Shown: positions 1 through 10,933 of the stretch, piece after piece | Numbering within the stretch: position 1 is the stretch's first letter | Layout: every line of letters begins with the position of its first letter | Origin: Ectopseudomonas composti | GTDB lineage: Bacteria > Pseudomonadota > Gammaproteobacteria > Pseudomonadales > Pseudomonadaceae | Assembly: GCF_001567565.1 (NCBI RefSeq) | Contig: NZ_LSSW01000022.1 | Span: forward strand, 310,001-374,000 | Direction of reading: 5' to 3' | Length of the DNA: 64,000 nucleotides | The notes under the pieces: generated by a model | Database searches by the model: none | Told to the model about the DNA's origin: nothing | The model's input: the letters and a program-made list of their open reading frames with translations, nothing else | Program-made: the position numbers and the translations under genes

Positions 1-2690
1 CTGACACACCGGTGCTGACCCTGGCGGTGAGCTCAAAGACGATGCCATTACCGCAGGTCAACGACCTGGTCGATACCCGCCTGGCGCAGAAGCTGGCGCA
101 AACCAGTGGCGTCGGCCTGGTGACCCTGGCTGGCGGGCAACGCCCTGCCGTGCGCATTCGCGTCAACCCGGAGGCGCTCGCGTCTTATGGCCTGAGCCTG
201 GCCGACGTGCGTAGCCTGATCACGGCCAGCAACGTCAACCAGCCCAAGGGCAACTTCGACGGGCCGACACGGGTTTCCCAACTCGACGCCAACGACCAGT
301 TGAAGTCGGTCGAGGAATATCGCGAGCTGATCCTCAACTACGAGAACGGCTCGGCATTACGCCTGAAAGATGTCGCCGAGATCATCGACGGCGCCGAGAA
401 CGAGCGCCTGGCTGCCTGGGCCAATCGCAACCAGGCGGTACTGGTGAACGTGCAGCGCCAACCCGGCGCCAACGTCATCGATGTGGTTGACCGCATCCAG
501 ACCCTGCTGCCACACCTGACCGAAGGCCTGCCGGCCAGCGTCGAGGTCAAGGTGCTCACTGATCGCACCCAGACCATCCGCGCTGCCGTACGCGATGTGC
601 AGCACGAGCTGCTACTGGCCATCGCCCTGGTGGTGATGGTGACCTTCCTGTTCCTGCGCAAGCTGTCGGCGACCCTGATTCCGTCCATCGTCGTGCCGCT
701 GTCGCTGATCGGCACCTTCGGCGTGATGTACCTGGCCGGTTTCACCATCAACAACCTGACGCTGATGGCGCTGACCATCGCCACCGGCTTCGTGGTCGAC
801 GATGCCATCGTCATGCTGGAGAACATCGCCCGTCATCTGGAGGAGGGCGAAACGCCGCTCAACGCTGCGCTCAAGGGCGCCCGGCAGATCGGCTTCACCC
901 TGGTCTCGCTGACCCTGTCGCTAATCGCCGTGCTGATTCCGCTGCTGTTCATGGCCGATGTGGTGGGGCGGCTGTTCCGTGAGTTCGCCATCACCCTGGC
1001 GGTGGCCATCCTGATTTCCCTTGTGGTGTCGCTGACCCTCACGCCGATGATGTGCGCGCGCCTGCTCAAGGCCGAAAAGCCCGAGTCGGAAGGGCGTTTC
1101 TACCACGCGGCCGGTGGCGTGATCGACCGCATGATCGAACGCTATGGCGTGTGGCTGCAGTGGGTGCTGCGTCACCAACCGCTGACCCTGCTGGTGGCCA
1201 TGGCTACGCTGGGCCTGACCGTGCTGCTGTATCTGGCCGTGCCCAAAGGCTTCTTTCCGGTGCAGGACACCGGGGTGATCCAGGGTATTTCCGAGGCGCC
1301 GCAGTCGATTTCCTTCAGCGCAATGAGCGAGCGCCAACAACGTCTGGCCGACGTGATCCTGCATGATCCGGCTGTGGCCAGCCTGTCCTCGTCGATTGGT
1401 GTGGATGGCGATAACCCCACGCTCAACAGCGGCCGTTTGCTGATCAACCTGAAAACCCACGCCGAGCGCGATGCCACCGCCAGCGAGGTGATCGAACGCT
1501 TGCGTCCGGAGCTGGCGAAGGTTCCCGGTATCGAGTTATTCATGCAGCCGGTACAGGACCTGACCATCGAGGATCGCATCAGCCGTACCCAGTTCCAGTT
1601 CACCCTGGAGTCGCCTGACAGCCAGTTGTTGGAAACCTGGACGCCACGTCTGGTCGAGGCGCTGCGCGAGCAGCCGGAGCTGACTGATGTGGCCAGCGAT
1701 CTGCAGAACCGCGGTCTGCAGGTGTTCCTGGATATCGACCGTGACGCCGCGGCGCGTCTGGGCATCAACGTCGGCACTATCGACGATGCCTTGTATGACG
1801 CTTTTGGCCAGCGCCAGATCAGCACCATCTACACCCAGGCCAGTCAGTACCGCGTGGTGCTGGAGAGCCGCGACGGCGGGCGTATCGGCCTGGCCGCGTT
1901 GCGTCAGATTCATGTGGCCACCGGTGATGGCCAGCAGGTGCCGCTGTCATCCCTGGCGCATATCGAGGAGCGCCCGGCCAGCTTGCTGATCAACCATATC
2001 GGTCAGTTCCCGGCGGTGACCCTGTCGTTCAACCTGGCGCCTGGCGTGTCGCTGGGCGAGGCAGTGGCGGTGATCGAGCGGGTCGAGCAGGAAATTGGCC
2101 TGCCGGGCGGCATCAATACCCAGTTCCAGGGCGCAGCCGAGGCGTTCCGTGCGTCGTTGTCGTCGACCTTGCTGCTGATCCTAGCGGCCATCGTCACCAT
2201 GTACATCGTGCTGGGCGTGCTCTACGAGAGCTATATCCATCCGATCACCATTTTGTCCACGCTGCCGTCGGCGGGAGTCGGTGCGCTGCTGGCGTTGCTG
2301 CTGACGGGCAACGACCTGGGGTTGATCGCCATCATCGGCATCATCCTGTTGATCGGCATCGTCAAGAAGAACGCGATCATGATGATCGACTTCGCCCTCG
2401 AGGCCGAGCGCCATCAGGGGATGGCGCCGGAGGCGGCGATCTACCAGGCGGCGCTGCTGCGCTTCCGGCCCATTCTGATGACCACCCTGGCGGCGCTGTT
2501 CGGCGCCATTCCGCTGATGCTGGCGTCAGGCTCCGGCGCCGAGCTGCGCCAGCCGCTGGGCCTGGTAATGGTCGGCGGGTTGCTGGTCAGCCAGGTGCTG
2601 ACGCTGTTCACCACGCCGGTGATCTACCTGTACTTCGATCGCCTATCGCGGCGTTTCAGCGGGCGCAGCGCCGCTGGAGTGACGGTATGA
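1..2690 (+). CDS. muxB: RND efflux pump inner-membrane subunit, MuxB/MdtB type (5' end cut)
   Basis: The reading frame is open from the first bases of the window ([11 protein letters not shown] precedes the first internal start), so the gene begins upstream; about 145 N-terminal residues are missing compared with MdtB-type pumps of about 1040. It is a proton-driven drug antiporter of the inner membrane. Visible features are the TM4 acidic pair in [17 protein letters not shown], the TM10 lysine in [15 protein letters not shown], two clusters of hydrophobic segments and two periplasmic loops. The next gene encodes a second, different pump of the same family and the third an outer-membrane channel. 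This is the MdtBC/MuxBC arrangement, in which two pumps form a mixed trimer. The adaptor muxA should lie just upstream, outside the window. Confidence 0.93.
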   Translation, partial: DTPVLTLAVSSKTMPLPQVNDLVDTRLAQKLAQTSGVGLVTLAGGQRPAVRIRVNPEALASYGLSLADVRSLITASNVNQPKGNFDGPTRVSQLDANDQLKSVEEYRELILNYENGSALRLKDVAEIIDGAENERLAAWANRNQAVLVNVQRQPGANVIDVVDRIQTLLPHLTEGLPASVEVKVLTDRTQTIRAAVRDVQHELLLAIALVVMVTFLFLRKLSATLIPSIVVPLSLIGTFGVMYLAGFTINNLTLMALTIATGFVVDDAIVMLENIARHLEEGETPLNAALKGARQIGFTLVSLTLSLIAVLIPLLFMADVVGRLFREFAITLAVAILISLVVSLTLTPMMCARLLKAEKPESEGRFYHAAGGVIDRMIERYGVWLQWVLRHQPLTLLVAMATLGLTVLLYLAVPKGFFPVQDTGVIQGISEAPQSISFSAMSERQQRLADVILHDPAVASLSSSIGVDGDNPTLNSGRLLINLKTHAERDATASEVIERLRPELAKVPGIELFMQPVQDLTIEDRISRTQFQFTLESPDSQLLETWTPRLVEALREQPELTDVASDLQNRGLQVFLDIDRDAAARLGINVGTIDDALYDAFGQRQISTIYTQASQYRVVLESRDGGRIGLAALRQIHVATGDGQQVPLSSLAHIEERPASLLINHIGQFPAVTLSFNLAPGVSLGEAVAVIERVEQEIGLPGGINTQFQGAAEAFRASLSSTLLLILAAIVTMYIVLGVLYESYIHPITILSTLPSAGVGALLALLLTGNDLGLIAIIGIILLIGIVKKNAIMMIDFALEAERHQGMAPEAAIYQAALLRFRPILMTTLAALFGAIPLMLASGSGAELRQPLGLVMVGGLLVSQVLTLFTTPVIYLYFDRLSRRFSGRSAAGVTV

Positions 2691-2699
2691 GCTCTGGGC

Positions 2700-2778
2700 G
2701 TAGGAGCGGCTTCAGCCGCGAATATCCTGCAACGGCCTGTTCGCGACTGAAGCGGAATGCCGCCCAGCCGCTCCTACA
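2700..2778. repeat. Inverted pair of Pseudomonas REP elements (BIME) between muxB and muxC
   Basis: A copy of GTAGGAGCGGCTTCAGCCGC lies at 2700-2719. An inverted, diverged copy (starting TCGCGACTGAAGCGG and ending CCGCTCCTACA) lies at 2741-2778. Each half can fold on itself and the two can pair with each other. This is the sequence family known as REP in Pseudomonas, mobilised by RAYT-type transposases encoded elsewhere. It fills most of the 121-base gap inside the efflux operon and could affect mRNA stability or the relative yield of the two pump subunits. Confidence 0.85.
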
Positions 2779-2811
2779 GGATTGGCGAAGCCTTGGCGGG
2801 GCCAATCACGC

Positions 2812-5800
2812 ATGAATTTGTCCGCGCCCTTCATCCGTCGCCCGGTGGCAACCTTGCTGTTGAGCCTGGCGATCATGCTGCTCGGCGGCGTCAGCTTCGG
2901 CCTGCTGCCGGTATCGCCGCTGCCGAACATGGACTTCCCGGTGATCACCGTGCAGGCCAGTCTGCCCGGGGCCAGCCCGCAGATCATGGCGGCCACGGTG
3001 GCCACGCCGCTGGAACGCTCGCTGGGCAGCATCGCCGGCGTCAACCAGATGAACAGCAACAGCAGCCAGGGCAATACGCGGATCATGGTCGAGTTCGATC
3101 TCGACAAGGACATCAACACCGCAGCCCGTGAGGTGCAGGCGGCGATCAACGCGGCGCGCGAGCTGTTGCCCAGCGGCATGCGCAGCATGCCCAGCTATCG
3201 CAAGATTAACCCTTCGCAAGCACCGATCATGGTCATCTCGCTGACCAGCGACAGCCTGAACAAGGGGCAGCTGTACGACGTCGCCTCGACCATCCTGGCG
3301 CAGAAGCTGTCGCAGGTATCAGGGGTGGGCGAAGTGCAGGTCGGCGGCAGTTCGCTGCCCGCCGTGCGCGTGGCGCTGGAGCCGCGCCTGCTCGATCAGT
3401 ACGGCATCGCCCTGGATGAGGTGCGTCAGGCCATCGCCGCCAGCAATGCGCTGAAACCCAAGGGCGCCGTGGAAGACCCGCAGCGCCGCTGGCAGGTGCA
3501 GGCCAGCGACCAGTTGGCCAAGGCCGCAGACTACATGCCGATGATCATCCGCTACCAGAACGGTGCGGCCGTGCGCCTGGGCGACGTGGCGAGCGTGACC
3601 GATGGCGTCGAGGATCGCTACAACAGCGGTTTCTACAACGACCAGGAAGCAGTGCTGCTGGTGATCAACCGGCAGAGCGGGGCGAACATCCTGCAGACCA
3701 TCAGCGACATTCGCGCCGAGCTGCCGGCCTTGCGCGAGGTGATGCCGGCCAGCGTCAAGCTGGAGGTGGCCATGGACCGCTCGCCGGTGATCCGCGCCAC
3801 GCTGCACGAAGCCGAGCAGACCCTGCTGATCGCCGTGGGCCTGGTGATGCTGGTGGTGCTGGCGTTTCTCGGCCGCTGGCGGGCAGCGCTGATTCCGGCG
3901 CTGGCGGTGCCGGTGTCGCTGATCGGCAGCTTCGCCGCCATGTACCTGCTGGATTTCTCCCTGAACAACCTGTCGCTGATGGCGTTGATCATCGCCACGG
4001 GGCTGGTGGTGGACGATGCCATCGTGGTGCTGGAGAACATCTCCCGGCACATTCGCAATGGCGAGCATCCGCTGGAGGCGGCGCTCAAGGGTACGCGCGA
4101 AGTGGGGTTCACCTTGCTGTCGATGAACCTGTCGCTGGTCGCGGTGTTCATCTCCATCCTGTTCATGGGTGGCATCGTCGAGCGCCTGTTCCGTGAGTTC
4201 TCCCTGACCCTGGCGGTCGCGGTGGTGATTTCCCTGCTGGTGTCGCTGACGTTGACGCCGATGCTCTGCGCGCGCTGGCTCAAGGCCGAGGAGGAACAAT
4301 CACGCAGCCGCCTGCAGCAATGGGGTGACCGGGTCCAGGCGCTGGTGCTGGCCTTCTACGCGCGCAGCCTGGACTGGGCCCTGCGCCACTCGCTGCTGAT
4401 GCTACTGAGTTTCCTCGCCACCATCGCACTGAACGTCTACCTGTTCGTCAGCGTGCCCAAGACCTTCATGCCGCAGCAGGACACCGGCCAGCTGATCGGT
4501 TTCATCCGTGGCGACGACGGCCTGTCGTTCCAGGTCATGCAGCCGAAGATGGAGATCTTCCGCAATGCGGTGCTGGCCGACCCGGCGGTGGAGAGCGTGG
4601 CAGGCTTCATCGGCGGCAGCAGCGGCATCAACAACGCCTTCATGATCGTGCGCCTGAAACCGATCGCCGAGCGCAGCGACTCGGCGCAGGATGTGATCAA
4701 TCGCCTGCGCAACACGGTGCCCAAGGTGCCAGGCGGGCGCATGTTCCTCATGCCGGACCAGGACCTGCAGATGGGCGGGCGCCAGGGGCGCAGTTCGGAA
4801 AACGAATACATGCTGCTGTCCGATGACCTCGACGCTTTGCGTACCTGGCTGCCGAGGGTGCGCGAGGCGCTGCGCGCGTTGCCCGAGCTGACCGGTATCG
4901 ACGCGCGCGAAACCGAGGGCGCGCAGCAGATTCGCCTGGTGGTGGACCGTGACACGGCGCGCCGCCTGGGCGTGGACATGGCGATGGTCACGTCGGTGCT
5001 GAACAACGCCTTCAGCCAGCGCCAGGTGTCGACCATCTATCAGGCGCTGAACCAGTACAGCGTGGTGATGGAGATCAATCCCAAGTACGCCCAGCATCCC
5101 GAGGCGCTGGATCAGATCCAGTTGATCACCGGCGACGGCGCGCGGGTGCCGCTGTCGACCTTCGCTCACTGGGAGCGCAGCCTGGAAAACGACCGGGTCA
5201 GCCACCAGGGCCAGTTCGCCGTGGAGAACATCGGTTTCTCCCTGGCCGAGGGCGTCAGCCTGGATCAGGCGACCCGCGCCATCGACGCAGCCATCGCGCG
5301 GCTCAATCTGCCGACCAAGGTGCAGGGCACGCTGGGCGGCACCGGCGCGGCCTTCCAGAAGGCACAGGACAACCAGCCGCTGATGATCCTGCTGGCGCTG
5401 GTGGTGGTGTACCTGGTGCTGGGCGTGCTCTACGAGAGCTATGTGCATCCGCTGACCATTCTTTCGACCCTGCCGTCTGCCGGAGTCGGCGCCTTGCTCG
5501 CCCTGCAACTGGTGGGCATGGAGTTCAGCCTGATCTCGCTGCTGGGGCTGTTCCTGCTGATCGGCATCGTCAAGAAGAACGCCATCCTGATGGTCGACCT
5601 GGCCCTGCAGCTGGAGCGCGGCGAGCGCCTGAGCCCGCAGGAGTCCATTCGTCAGGCCTGCCTGCTGCGTTTCCGCCCGATCATGATGACCACCCTGGCG
5701 GCGATTCTCGGCGCCTTGCCGCTGGTGCTGGGTAGCGCCGAAGGTTCGGAAATGCGTCAGCCGCTGGGTATCACCATCGTCGGTGGCCTGGTGCTGAGCC

Positions 5801-5916
5801 AGATGCTGACGCTCTACACCACTCCGGTGGTCTACCTCTACTTCGACCGCCTGCGCCATCGGGTCAATCGCTGGCGCGGCGTACGTACCGATGCTTCATT
5901 GGAAAATCCGCTATGA
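2812..5916 (+). CDS. muxC: RND efflux pump inner-membrane subunit, MuxC/MdtC type
   Basis: A complete 1034-residue RND permease, the second of the paired pumps. The ATG at 2812 (MNLSAPFIRRPVATLLLS) is preferred over an upstream in-frame TTG because MNLSxPFIRRPVAT is the usual N-terminus. It has the TM4 acidic pair in GLVVDDAIVVLENISRH, the lysine in [15 protein letters not shown] and the closing motif TTPVVYLYFDRL. It works with MuxB, an adaptor and the OpmB-type channel to expel drugs across both membranes. Its stop overlaps the start of the next gene by four bases (ATGA), so the two are translationally coupled. Confidence 0.94.
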   Translation: MNLSAPFIRRPVATLLLSLAIMLLGGVSFGLLPVSPLPNMDFPVITVQASLPGASPQIMAATVATPLERSLGSIAGVNQMNSNSSQGNTRIMVEFDLDKDINTAAREVQAAINAARELLPSGMRSMPSYRKINPSQAPIMVISLTSDSLNKGQLYDVASTILAQKLSQVSGVGEVQVGGSSLPAVRVALEPRLLDQYGIALDEVRQAIAASNALKPKGAVEDPQRRWQVQASDQLAKAADYMPMIIRYQNGAAVRLGDVASVTDGVEDRYNSGFYNDQEAVLLVINRQSGANILQTISDIRAELPALREVMPASVKLEVAMDRSPVIRATLHEAEQTLLIAVGLVMLVVLAFLGRWRAALIPALAVPVSLIGSFAAMYLLDFSLNNLSLMALIIATGLVVDDAIVVLENISRHIRNGEHPLEAALKGTREVGFTLLSMNLSLVAVFISILFMGGIVERLFREFSLTLAVAVVISLLVSLTLTPMLCARWLKAEEEQSRSRLQQWGDRVQALVLAFYARSLDWALRHSLLMLLSFLATIALNVYLFVSVPKTFMPQQDTGQLIGFIRGDDGLSFQVMQPKMEIFRNAVLADPAVESVAGFIGGSSGINNAFMIVRLKPIAERSDSAQDVINRLRNTVPKVPGGRMFLMPDQDLQMGGRQGRSSENEYMLLSDDLDALRTWLPRVREALRALPELTGIDARETEGAQQIRLVVDRDTARRLGVDMAMVTSVLNNAFSQRQVSTIYQALNQYSVVMEINPKYAQHPEALDQIQLITGDGARVPLSTFAHWERSLENDRVSHQGQFAVENIGFSLAEGVSLDQATRAIDAAIARLNLPTKVQGTLGGTGAAFQKAQDNQPLMILLALVVVYLVLGVLYESYVHPLTILSTLPSAGVGALLALQLVGMEFSLISLLGLFLLIGIVKKNAILMVDLALQLERGERLSPQESIRQACLLRFRPIMMTTLAAILGALPLVLGSAEGSEMRQPLGITIVGGLVLSQMLTLYTTPVVYLYFDRLRHRVNRWRGVRTDASLENPL

Positions 5917-7391
5917 ACCGAGCTCCCTACGCCCGAACCCTCGTCTCCCTGCTGCTGGCCGGCATGCTGGGTGGCTGCGCCCTGGGGCCTGACTACCAGC
6001 GCCCCGAGCTGGCGGCGCCGGCGCAGTTCAAGCAGGTCGAGGGCTGGAAGAGCGCGGCGCCGGCCGACGCGCTGGAGCGTGGCCAGTGGTGGGCGCTATA
6101 CGGCGATGCCGAGCTAAACGCCTTGGTCGAGCGCCTGCAGTTGTCCAACCAGAACTTGGCCGCCGCCGAGGCCCAGTACCGCCAGGCGCGCGCCCTGGTG
6201 CGCGGTGCGCGAGCCAGTTTCTACCCGACGCTGTCCGCCAGTGCCGGGGTGACGCGGGCCGGGCAGGGCGGCGGTGACGGCGCCGTACGCAGCGCCGATG
6301 GTGTCGCAATCAGTGGTTCGGGGGCGTCGCGCATCTCCAAGAACTATGACCTCAGCCTCAATGCCGCCTGGGAGCTGGATCTCTGGGGCAAGCTGCGCCG
6401 GGGGCTGGAGGCCAGCCGTGCCGAGTTCGATGCCAGCGCCGCGGATCTGGCGGCGGCGCGCTTGAGCCTACAGAGCGAGCTGGTGCAGAACTACCTGCAG
6501 CTGCGCGTTCTCGACGAACAGAAGCGCCTGCTCGACGCCACCGTCGCCGCTTATGCGCGCTCGCTGCGCCTGACCGAGAACCAGTACCGCGCCGGCATCG
6601 TGCCCAAGTCCGACGTGTCCCAGGCCACCACGCAGCTCAAGAGCACCCAGGCGCAGGCCATCGACCTGCAGTGGCAGCGCGCGCAGCTCGAACATGCCAT
6701 TGCCGTATTGGTCGGCGTGAGCCCGGCCGAGCTGTCCATCGCACCGCGCGAGAGCCTGCCGGCACTGCCCGATGTGCCTGTGGCGCTGCCTTCGCAGCTG
6801 CTCGAACGGCGTCCTGATATTGCCGCGGCCGAGCGTCGGGTGATGGCGGCCAACGCGCAGATCGGCGTAGCCGAGGCGGCCTGGTTCCCGGATCTGACGC
6901 TCTCGGCCAGCGGCGGCTACCGGGGCAGCAGCTTCGCCGACTGGATCGAGGTTCCTAATCGTTTCTGGTCGCTGGGCCCGCAACTGGCGTTGACCCTGTT
7001 CGACGGCGGCGCCCGCCGCGCGGAGCTGGAGCGTAGCGAAGCGGCCTATGATCAGACCGTTGCGCAATATCGCCAGGCAGTGCTGGACAGCTTTCGTGAA
7101 GTGGAGGACTACCTGGTGCAATTGCGCGTGCTGGAGCAGGAGAGTGGGGTGCAGCAGGAAGCGTTGGATGCGGCGCGCGAGTCGCTGCGCCTGATCGAGA
7201 ACCAGTACCGCGCCGGCACCGTCGACTACAATAGCGTGGTCACCGTGCAGGCGACGGCGCTGAACAACGAGCGCACCAATCTCACCTTGCTCGGCAGCCG
7301 GCTGACGGCCAGCGTGCAGTTGATCGCGGCCCTCGGCGGCGGCTGGCAGTTGCAGCAACTGCACGATAGTGAGGCCAGCGAGGGGCGTTAG
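5913..7391 (+). CDS. opmB: Outer-membrane efflux channel lipoprotein (OpmB/OprM family)
   Basis: A 492-residue TolC-family channel of the NodT/OprM subgroup. The N-terminus is a lipoprotein signal with lipobox LGGC (Cys22), followed by ALGPDYQRPELAAP, the standard start of mature OprM-like proteins. Two repeated coiled-coil halves are visible, each ending in a copy of ENQYRAG. It closes the tripartite pump by giving an exit through the outer membrane. The start overlaps the muxC stop. The assignment to OpmB rather than another OprM paralogue rests on the operon position next to the paired RND genes. Confidence 0.92.
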   Translation: MNRAPYARTLVSLLLAGMLGGCALGPDYQRPELAAPAQFKQVEGWKSAAPADALERGQWWALYGDAELNALVERLQLSNQNLAAAEAQYRQARALVRGARASFYPTLSASAGVTRAGQGGGDGAVRSADGVAISGSGASRISKNYDLSLNAAWELDLWGKLRRGLEASRAEFDASAADLAAARLSLQSELVQNYLQLRVLDEQKRLLDATVAAYARSLRLTENQYRAGIVPKSDVSQATTQLKSTQAQAIDLQWQRAQLEHAIAVLVGVSPAELSIAPRESLPALPDVPVALPSQLLERRPDIAAAERRVMAANAQIGVAEAAWFPDLTLSASGGYRGSSFADWIEVPNRFWSLGPQLALTLFDGGARRAELERSEAAYDQTVAQYRQAVLDSFREVEDYLVQLRVLEQESGVQQEALDAARESLRLIENQYRAGTVDYNSVVTVQATALNNERTNLTLLGSRLTASVQLIAALGGGWQLQQLHDSEASEGR

Positions 7392-7541
7392 GGCGGCCTT
7401 GTTGCTCGCACCATTAGTCCTGATCTGCGGGCCAGGTTTCCGTTAAGATCCGCGCTGGTTTTTAAGTGATTGCAATTGGCCAACGGCGATGTCGGCAGGC
7501 ATCGCCTTTCGGTCGTGCGTCTTTTTACTCAGAGTGCCTCG

Positions 7542-9590
7542 ATGCTGACTGGTAGTTACGATTTTGCCCTGGTCCTGCTTTCACTGTGCGTGGCGATCCT
7601 GGCGTCCTACACCGCCCTCGACCTGTCGGGGCGTATCGCCAGCGCCAGCGGCCGAGTGCGTGCACTGTGGATAGGCGGCGGTGCGCTGGCCATGGGCTTT
7701 GGCATCTGGTCCATGCATTTCGTTGGCATGCTCGCTTTCAGCCTGCCGATTGAGCTTGGCTACGACCTCACCATCACGCTGCTCTCATTGGCCATTGCCA
7801 TGCTCGCCTCGGGCTTCGCGCTGTGGCTGGTCAGCCAGCCCGAACTGCCTGCCTGGCATCTTGGTCTGGGGGCTCTGGCCATGGGCGCCGGAATCGGTGC
7901 CATGCACTACATCGGCATGGCCGCGATGCGCATGCAGCCGGGTATCGTCTATGACCCGCTGCTTTTCGCGCTATCGCTGCTGATCGCCGTGGCGGCTTCC
8001 GGGGCGGCGCTGCTCATCGCCTTCCGCCTGCGTCGTCATACGCCCCATGTGCGCCTGTTGCGTGGCGGGGCGGCGGTGATCATGGGCTTTGCCATCGTTG
8101 GAATGCACTACACCGGCATGGCGGCCGCGAATTTCCCCGAAGGCAGTTTCTGTGGTGCGGCCTTCAGCGGCCTGAACAGCAGTTGGCTGGCAAGCCTGGT
8201 GATCGTCACCACTCTTGCGGTGCTGGCCATCGCCTTGCTGACCTCGATTCTCGATGCGCGTCTGGAGGCGCGCACGGAGCTGTTGAGCAGTTCGCTGGCC
8301 AAGGCCAATGCCGAACTGACTCAGTTGGCCCTGCATGATGGTCTGACCAAGCTGCCCAATCGTCTGCTGCTGGAAGACCGCGTCAGCCAGAACATCCTCA
8401 AGGTGCAGCGCAGCGGAGGGCATTTCGCTCTGCTGTTCATGGATCTGGACGGCTTCAAACCGGTCAACGATGCGTTCGGTCATCATGTTGGCGATCAGTT
8501 GCTGGTCGCGGTAGCGCAGCGCCTGCGTGTCCATCTGCGCGCCAACGACAGTCTGGCGCGCATTGGCGGCGATGAGTTCGTGCTGCTGGCCGAGTTGCGC
8601 CATCCGGATGATGCGGCTCATGTGGCCAGCCATGTGGTGGGGCTGCTTGGCCAGGCGTTCAACATCGACGGCCACGAACTGCGAGTCTCCACCAGCGTGG
8701 GCATCGCGCTGTATCCGGGGGATGGCATCGACCAGCAGGAGTTGCTGATCAACGCCGACGCGGCGATGTACCACGCCAAGAGCCTGGGCAAGAATGGTTA
8801 CAGCTTCTTCGAGAGCTCGATGAACACCAATGCACGACAGCAACTGCAGTTGCTGCAGGACCTGCGTGTAGCCCTGGAACATGGCGAGCTGCGCCTGTAC
8901 TACCAGCCAAAGTTCGCCAGTGACTCTGGTCAAATGCTCGGCGCCGAGGCCTTGTTACGTTGGCAGCACCCACAGCAGGGGTTGTTGGCGCCGGTCAGCT
9001 TCATCGGGCTGGCTGAGAAGACCGGGCTGATCATTCCCATCGGTGAATGGGTGCTGGATGAGGCCTGTCGGCAAATGCGTCTGTGGTATGAGCAGGGGCA
9101 CCGGGACTGGCGCGTGGCAGTGAATCTCTCGGCTTTACAGTTCTGCCACGGAGAGTTGGTCGAAACGGTTGGCAAGACCCTGGACAGGCATGCACTGCCG
9201 GCCAATTGTCTGACCCTGGAAATCACCGAAAGCACTGCCATGCATGACGTCAGCAGCAGCCAGGAGATTCTCGAGCAGCTTGCCGAAATGGGGGTGGACA
9301 TCGCCATCGACGATTTTGGTACCGGCTACTCCAGCCTGCTCTATCTCAAGCGCCTGCCGGCCAATGAATTGAAGATCGATCGCGGTTTCGTGCGTGATCT
9401 GGAGCATGACGGCGACGACATGGCCATCGTCTCCGCCATCGTTGCCCTGGGCCAGGCGCTGGACCTGCGCATCGTCGCCGAGGGTGTGGAGACGCCCGAG
9501 CAGCAGGCGTTCCTTACCAAACTGGGTTGTGACTCCCTGCAGGGTTACTTGCTCGGGCATCCGCTACCGCCCGAGCAAATTCCCAGCTGA
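7542..9590 (+). CDS. MHYT-GGDEF-EAL membrane protein, MucR-like c-di-GMP enzyme
   Basis: 682 residues from the ATG at 7542 (MLTGSYDFALVLLSL); an in-frame start 72 bases upstream would add a non-hydrophobic leader unlike the family. Residues 1-245 form a seven-helix MHYT sensor with three motifs: MHFVGM at 58, MHYIGM at 121 and MHYTGM at 188, thought to bind a metal and sense oxygen, NO or CO. A GGDEF domain follows with an intact GGDEF signature at 342-346, then an EAL domain with EAL at 469-471 and the DDFGTGYSSL and KIDRGFV motifs. Both the c-di-GMP-making and c-di-GMP-degrading halves look catalytically complete. Length and domain order match P. aeruginosa MucR; NbdA is the alternative but is longer with a degenerate GGDEF. 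Confidence 0.92.
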   Translation: MLTGSYDFALVLLSLCVAILASYTALDLSGRIASASGRVRALWIGGGALAMGFGIWSMHFVGMLAFSLPIELGYDLTITLLSLAIAMLASGFALWLVSQPELPAWHLGLGALAMGAGIGAMHYIGMAAMRMQPGIVYDPLLFALSLLIAVAASGAALLIAFRLRRHTPHVRLLRGGAAVIMGFAIVGMHYTGMAAANFPEGSFCGAAFSGLNSSWLASLVIVTTLAVLAIALLTSILDARLEARTELLSSSLAKANAELTQLALHDGLTKLPNRLLLEDRVSQNILKVQRSGGHFALLFMDLDGFKPVNDAFGHHVGDQLLVAVAQRLRVHLRANDSLARIGGDEFVLLAELRHPDDAAHVASHVVGLLGQAFNIDGHELRVSTSVGIALYPGDGIDQQELLINADAAMYHAKSLGKNGYSFFESSMNTNARQQLQLLQDLRVALEHGELRLYYQPKFASDSGQMLGAEALLRWQHPQQGLLAPVSFIGLAEKTGLIIPIGEWVLDEACRQMRLWYEQGHRDWRVAVNLSALQFCHGELVETVGKTLDRHALPANCLTLEITESTAMHDVSSSQEILEQLAEMGVDIAIDDFGTGYSSLLYLKRLPANELKIDRGFVRDLEHDGDDMAIVSAIVALGQALDLRIVAEGVETPEQQAFLTKLGCDSLQGYLLGHPLPPEQIPS

Positions 9591-9613
9591 CCGGGCTTGG
9601 CGGAATCCCGCCA

Positions 9614-10663
<1,050 letters not shown>

Positions 10664-10740
10664 TCATCATTTGGTCGCTCCACTGTTCTGCTGGGGGGAG
10701 GTTGGCAGCGCCCCAGACAGTTCAGAGCTGTTACTTATAG

Positions 10741-10756
10741 GGCAAGGGTTATGCCA
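10741..10756 (-). promoter_or_regulatory. Sigma-54 (RpoN) promoter for dctP
   Basis: On the minus strand the bases read TGGCATAACCCTTGCC, matching the sigma-54 consensus TGGCAYRN4TTGCW except at the last base, with the essential GG and GC ten bases apart. Transcription would start near 10730, leaving a leader of about 110 bases that carries a small hairpin (GACGCC/GGCGTC with a four-base loop at 10650-10665). It points at dctP. Confidence 0.75.
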
Positions 10757-10796
10757 GTGTGGCGAATTTCCGCCAGCCTGCCTGGGTTGGTAGAAA

Positions 10797-10837
10797 CCCT
10801 GTGATCTGGCGCACAGGGTATGGCGGATAGCCGCCAT
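10797..10837. promoter_or_regulatory. Inverted repeats upstream of the dctP sigma-54 promoter, candidate enhancer site
   Basis: Two perfect inverted repeats sit side by side. CCCTGTG/CACAGGG with an 8-base spacer occupies 10797-10818, and ATGGCGG/CCGCCAT with a 4-base spacer occupies 10820-10837. A third, shorter one (TGGCG/CGCCA) is at 10760-10775. The first is centred about 78 bases upstream of the predicted dctP start, a usual distance for an activator that works with sigma-54. DctD is the natural candidate, by inference only. Confidence 0.5.
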
Positions 10838-10933
10838 GTGATGGCATTTTGTTCGGCGGAAAATTGCCGGTTGATAGGCCGTGTGCGCGGCCTGCTATCC
10901 TCTGCCGGTCGAGTGAAGCTTAGGCGTTTTTCA

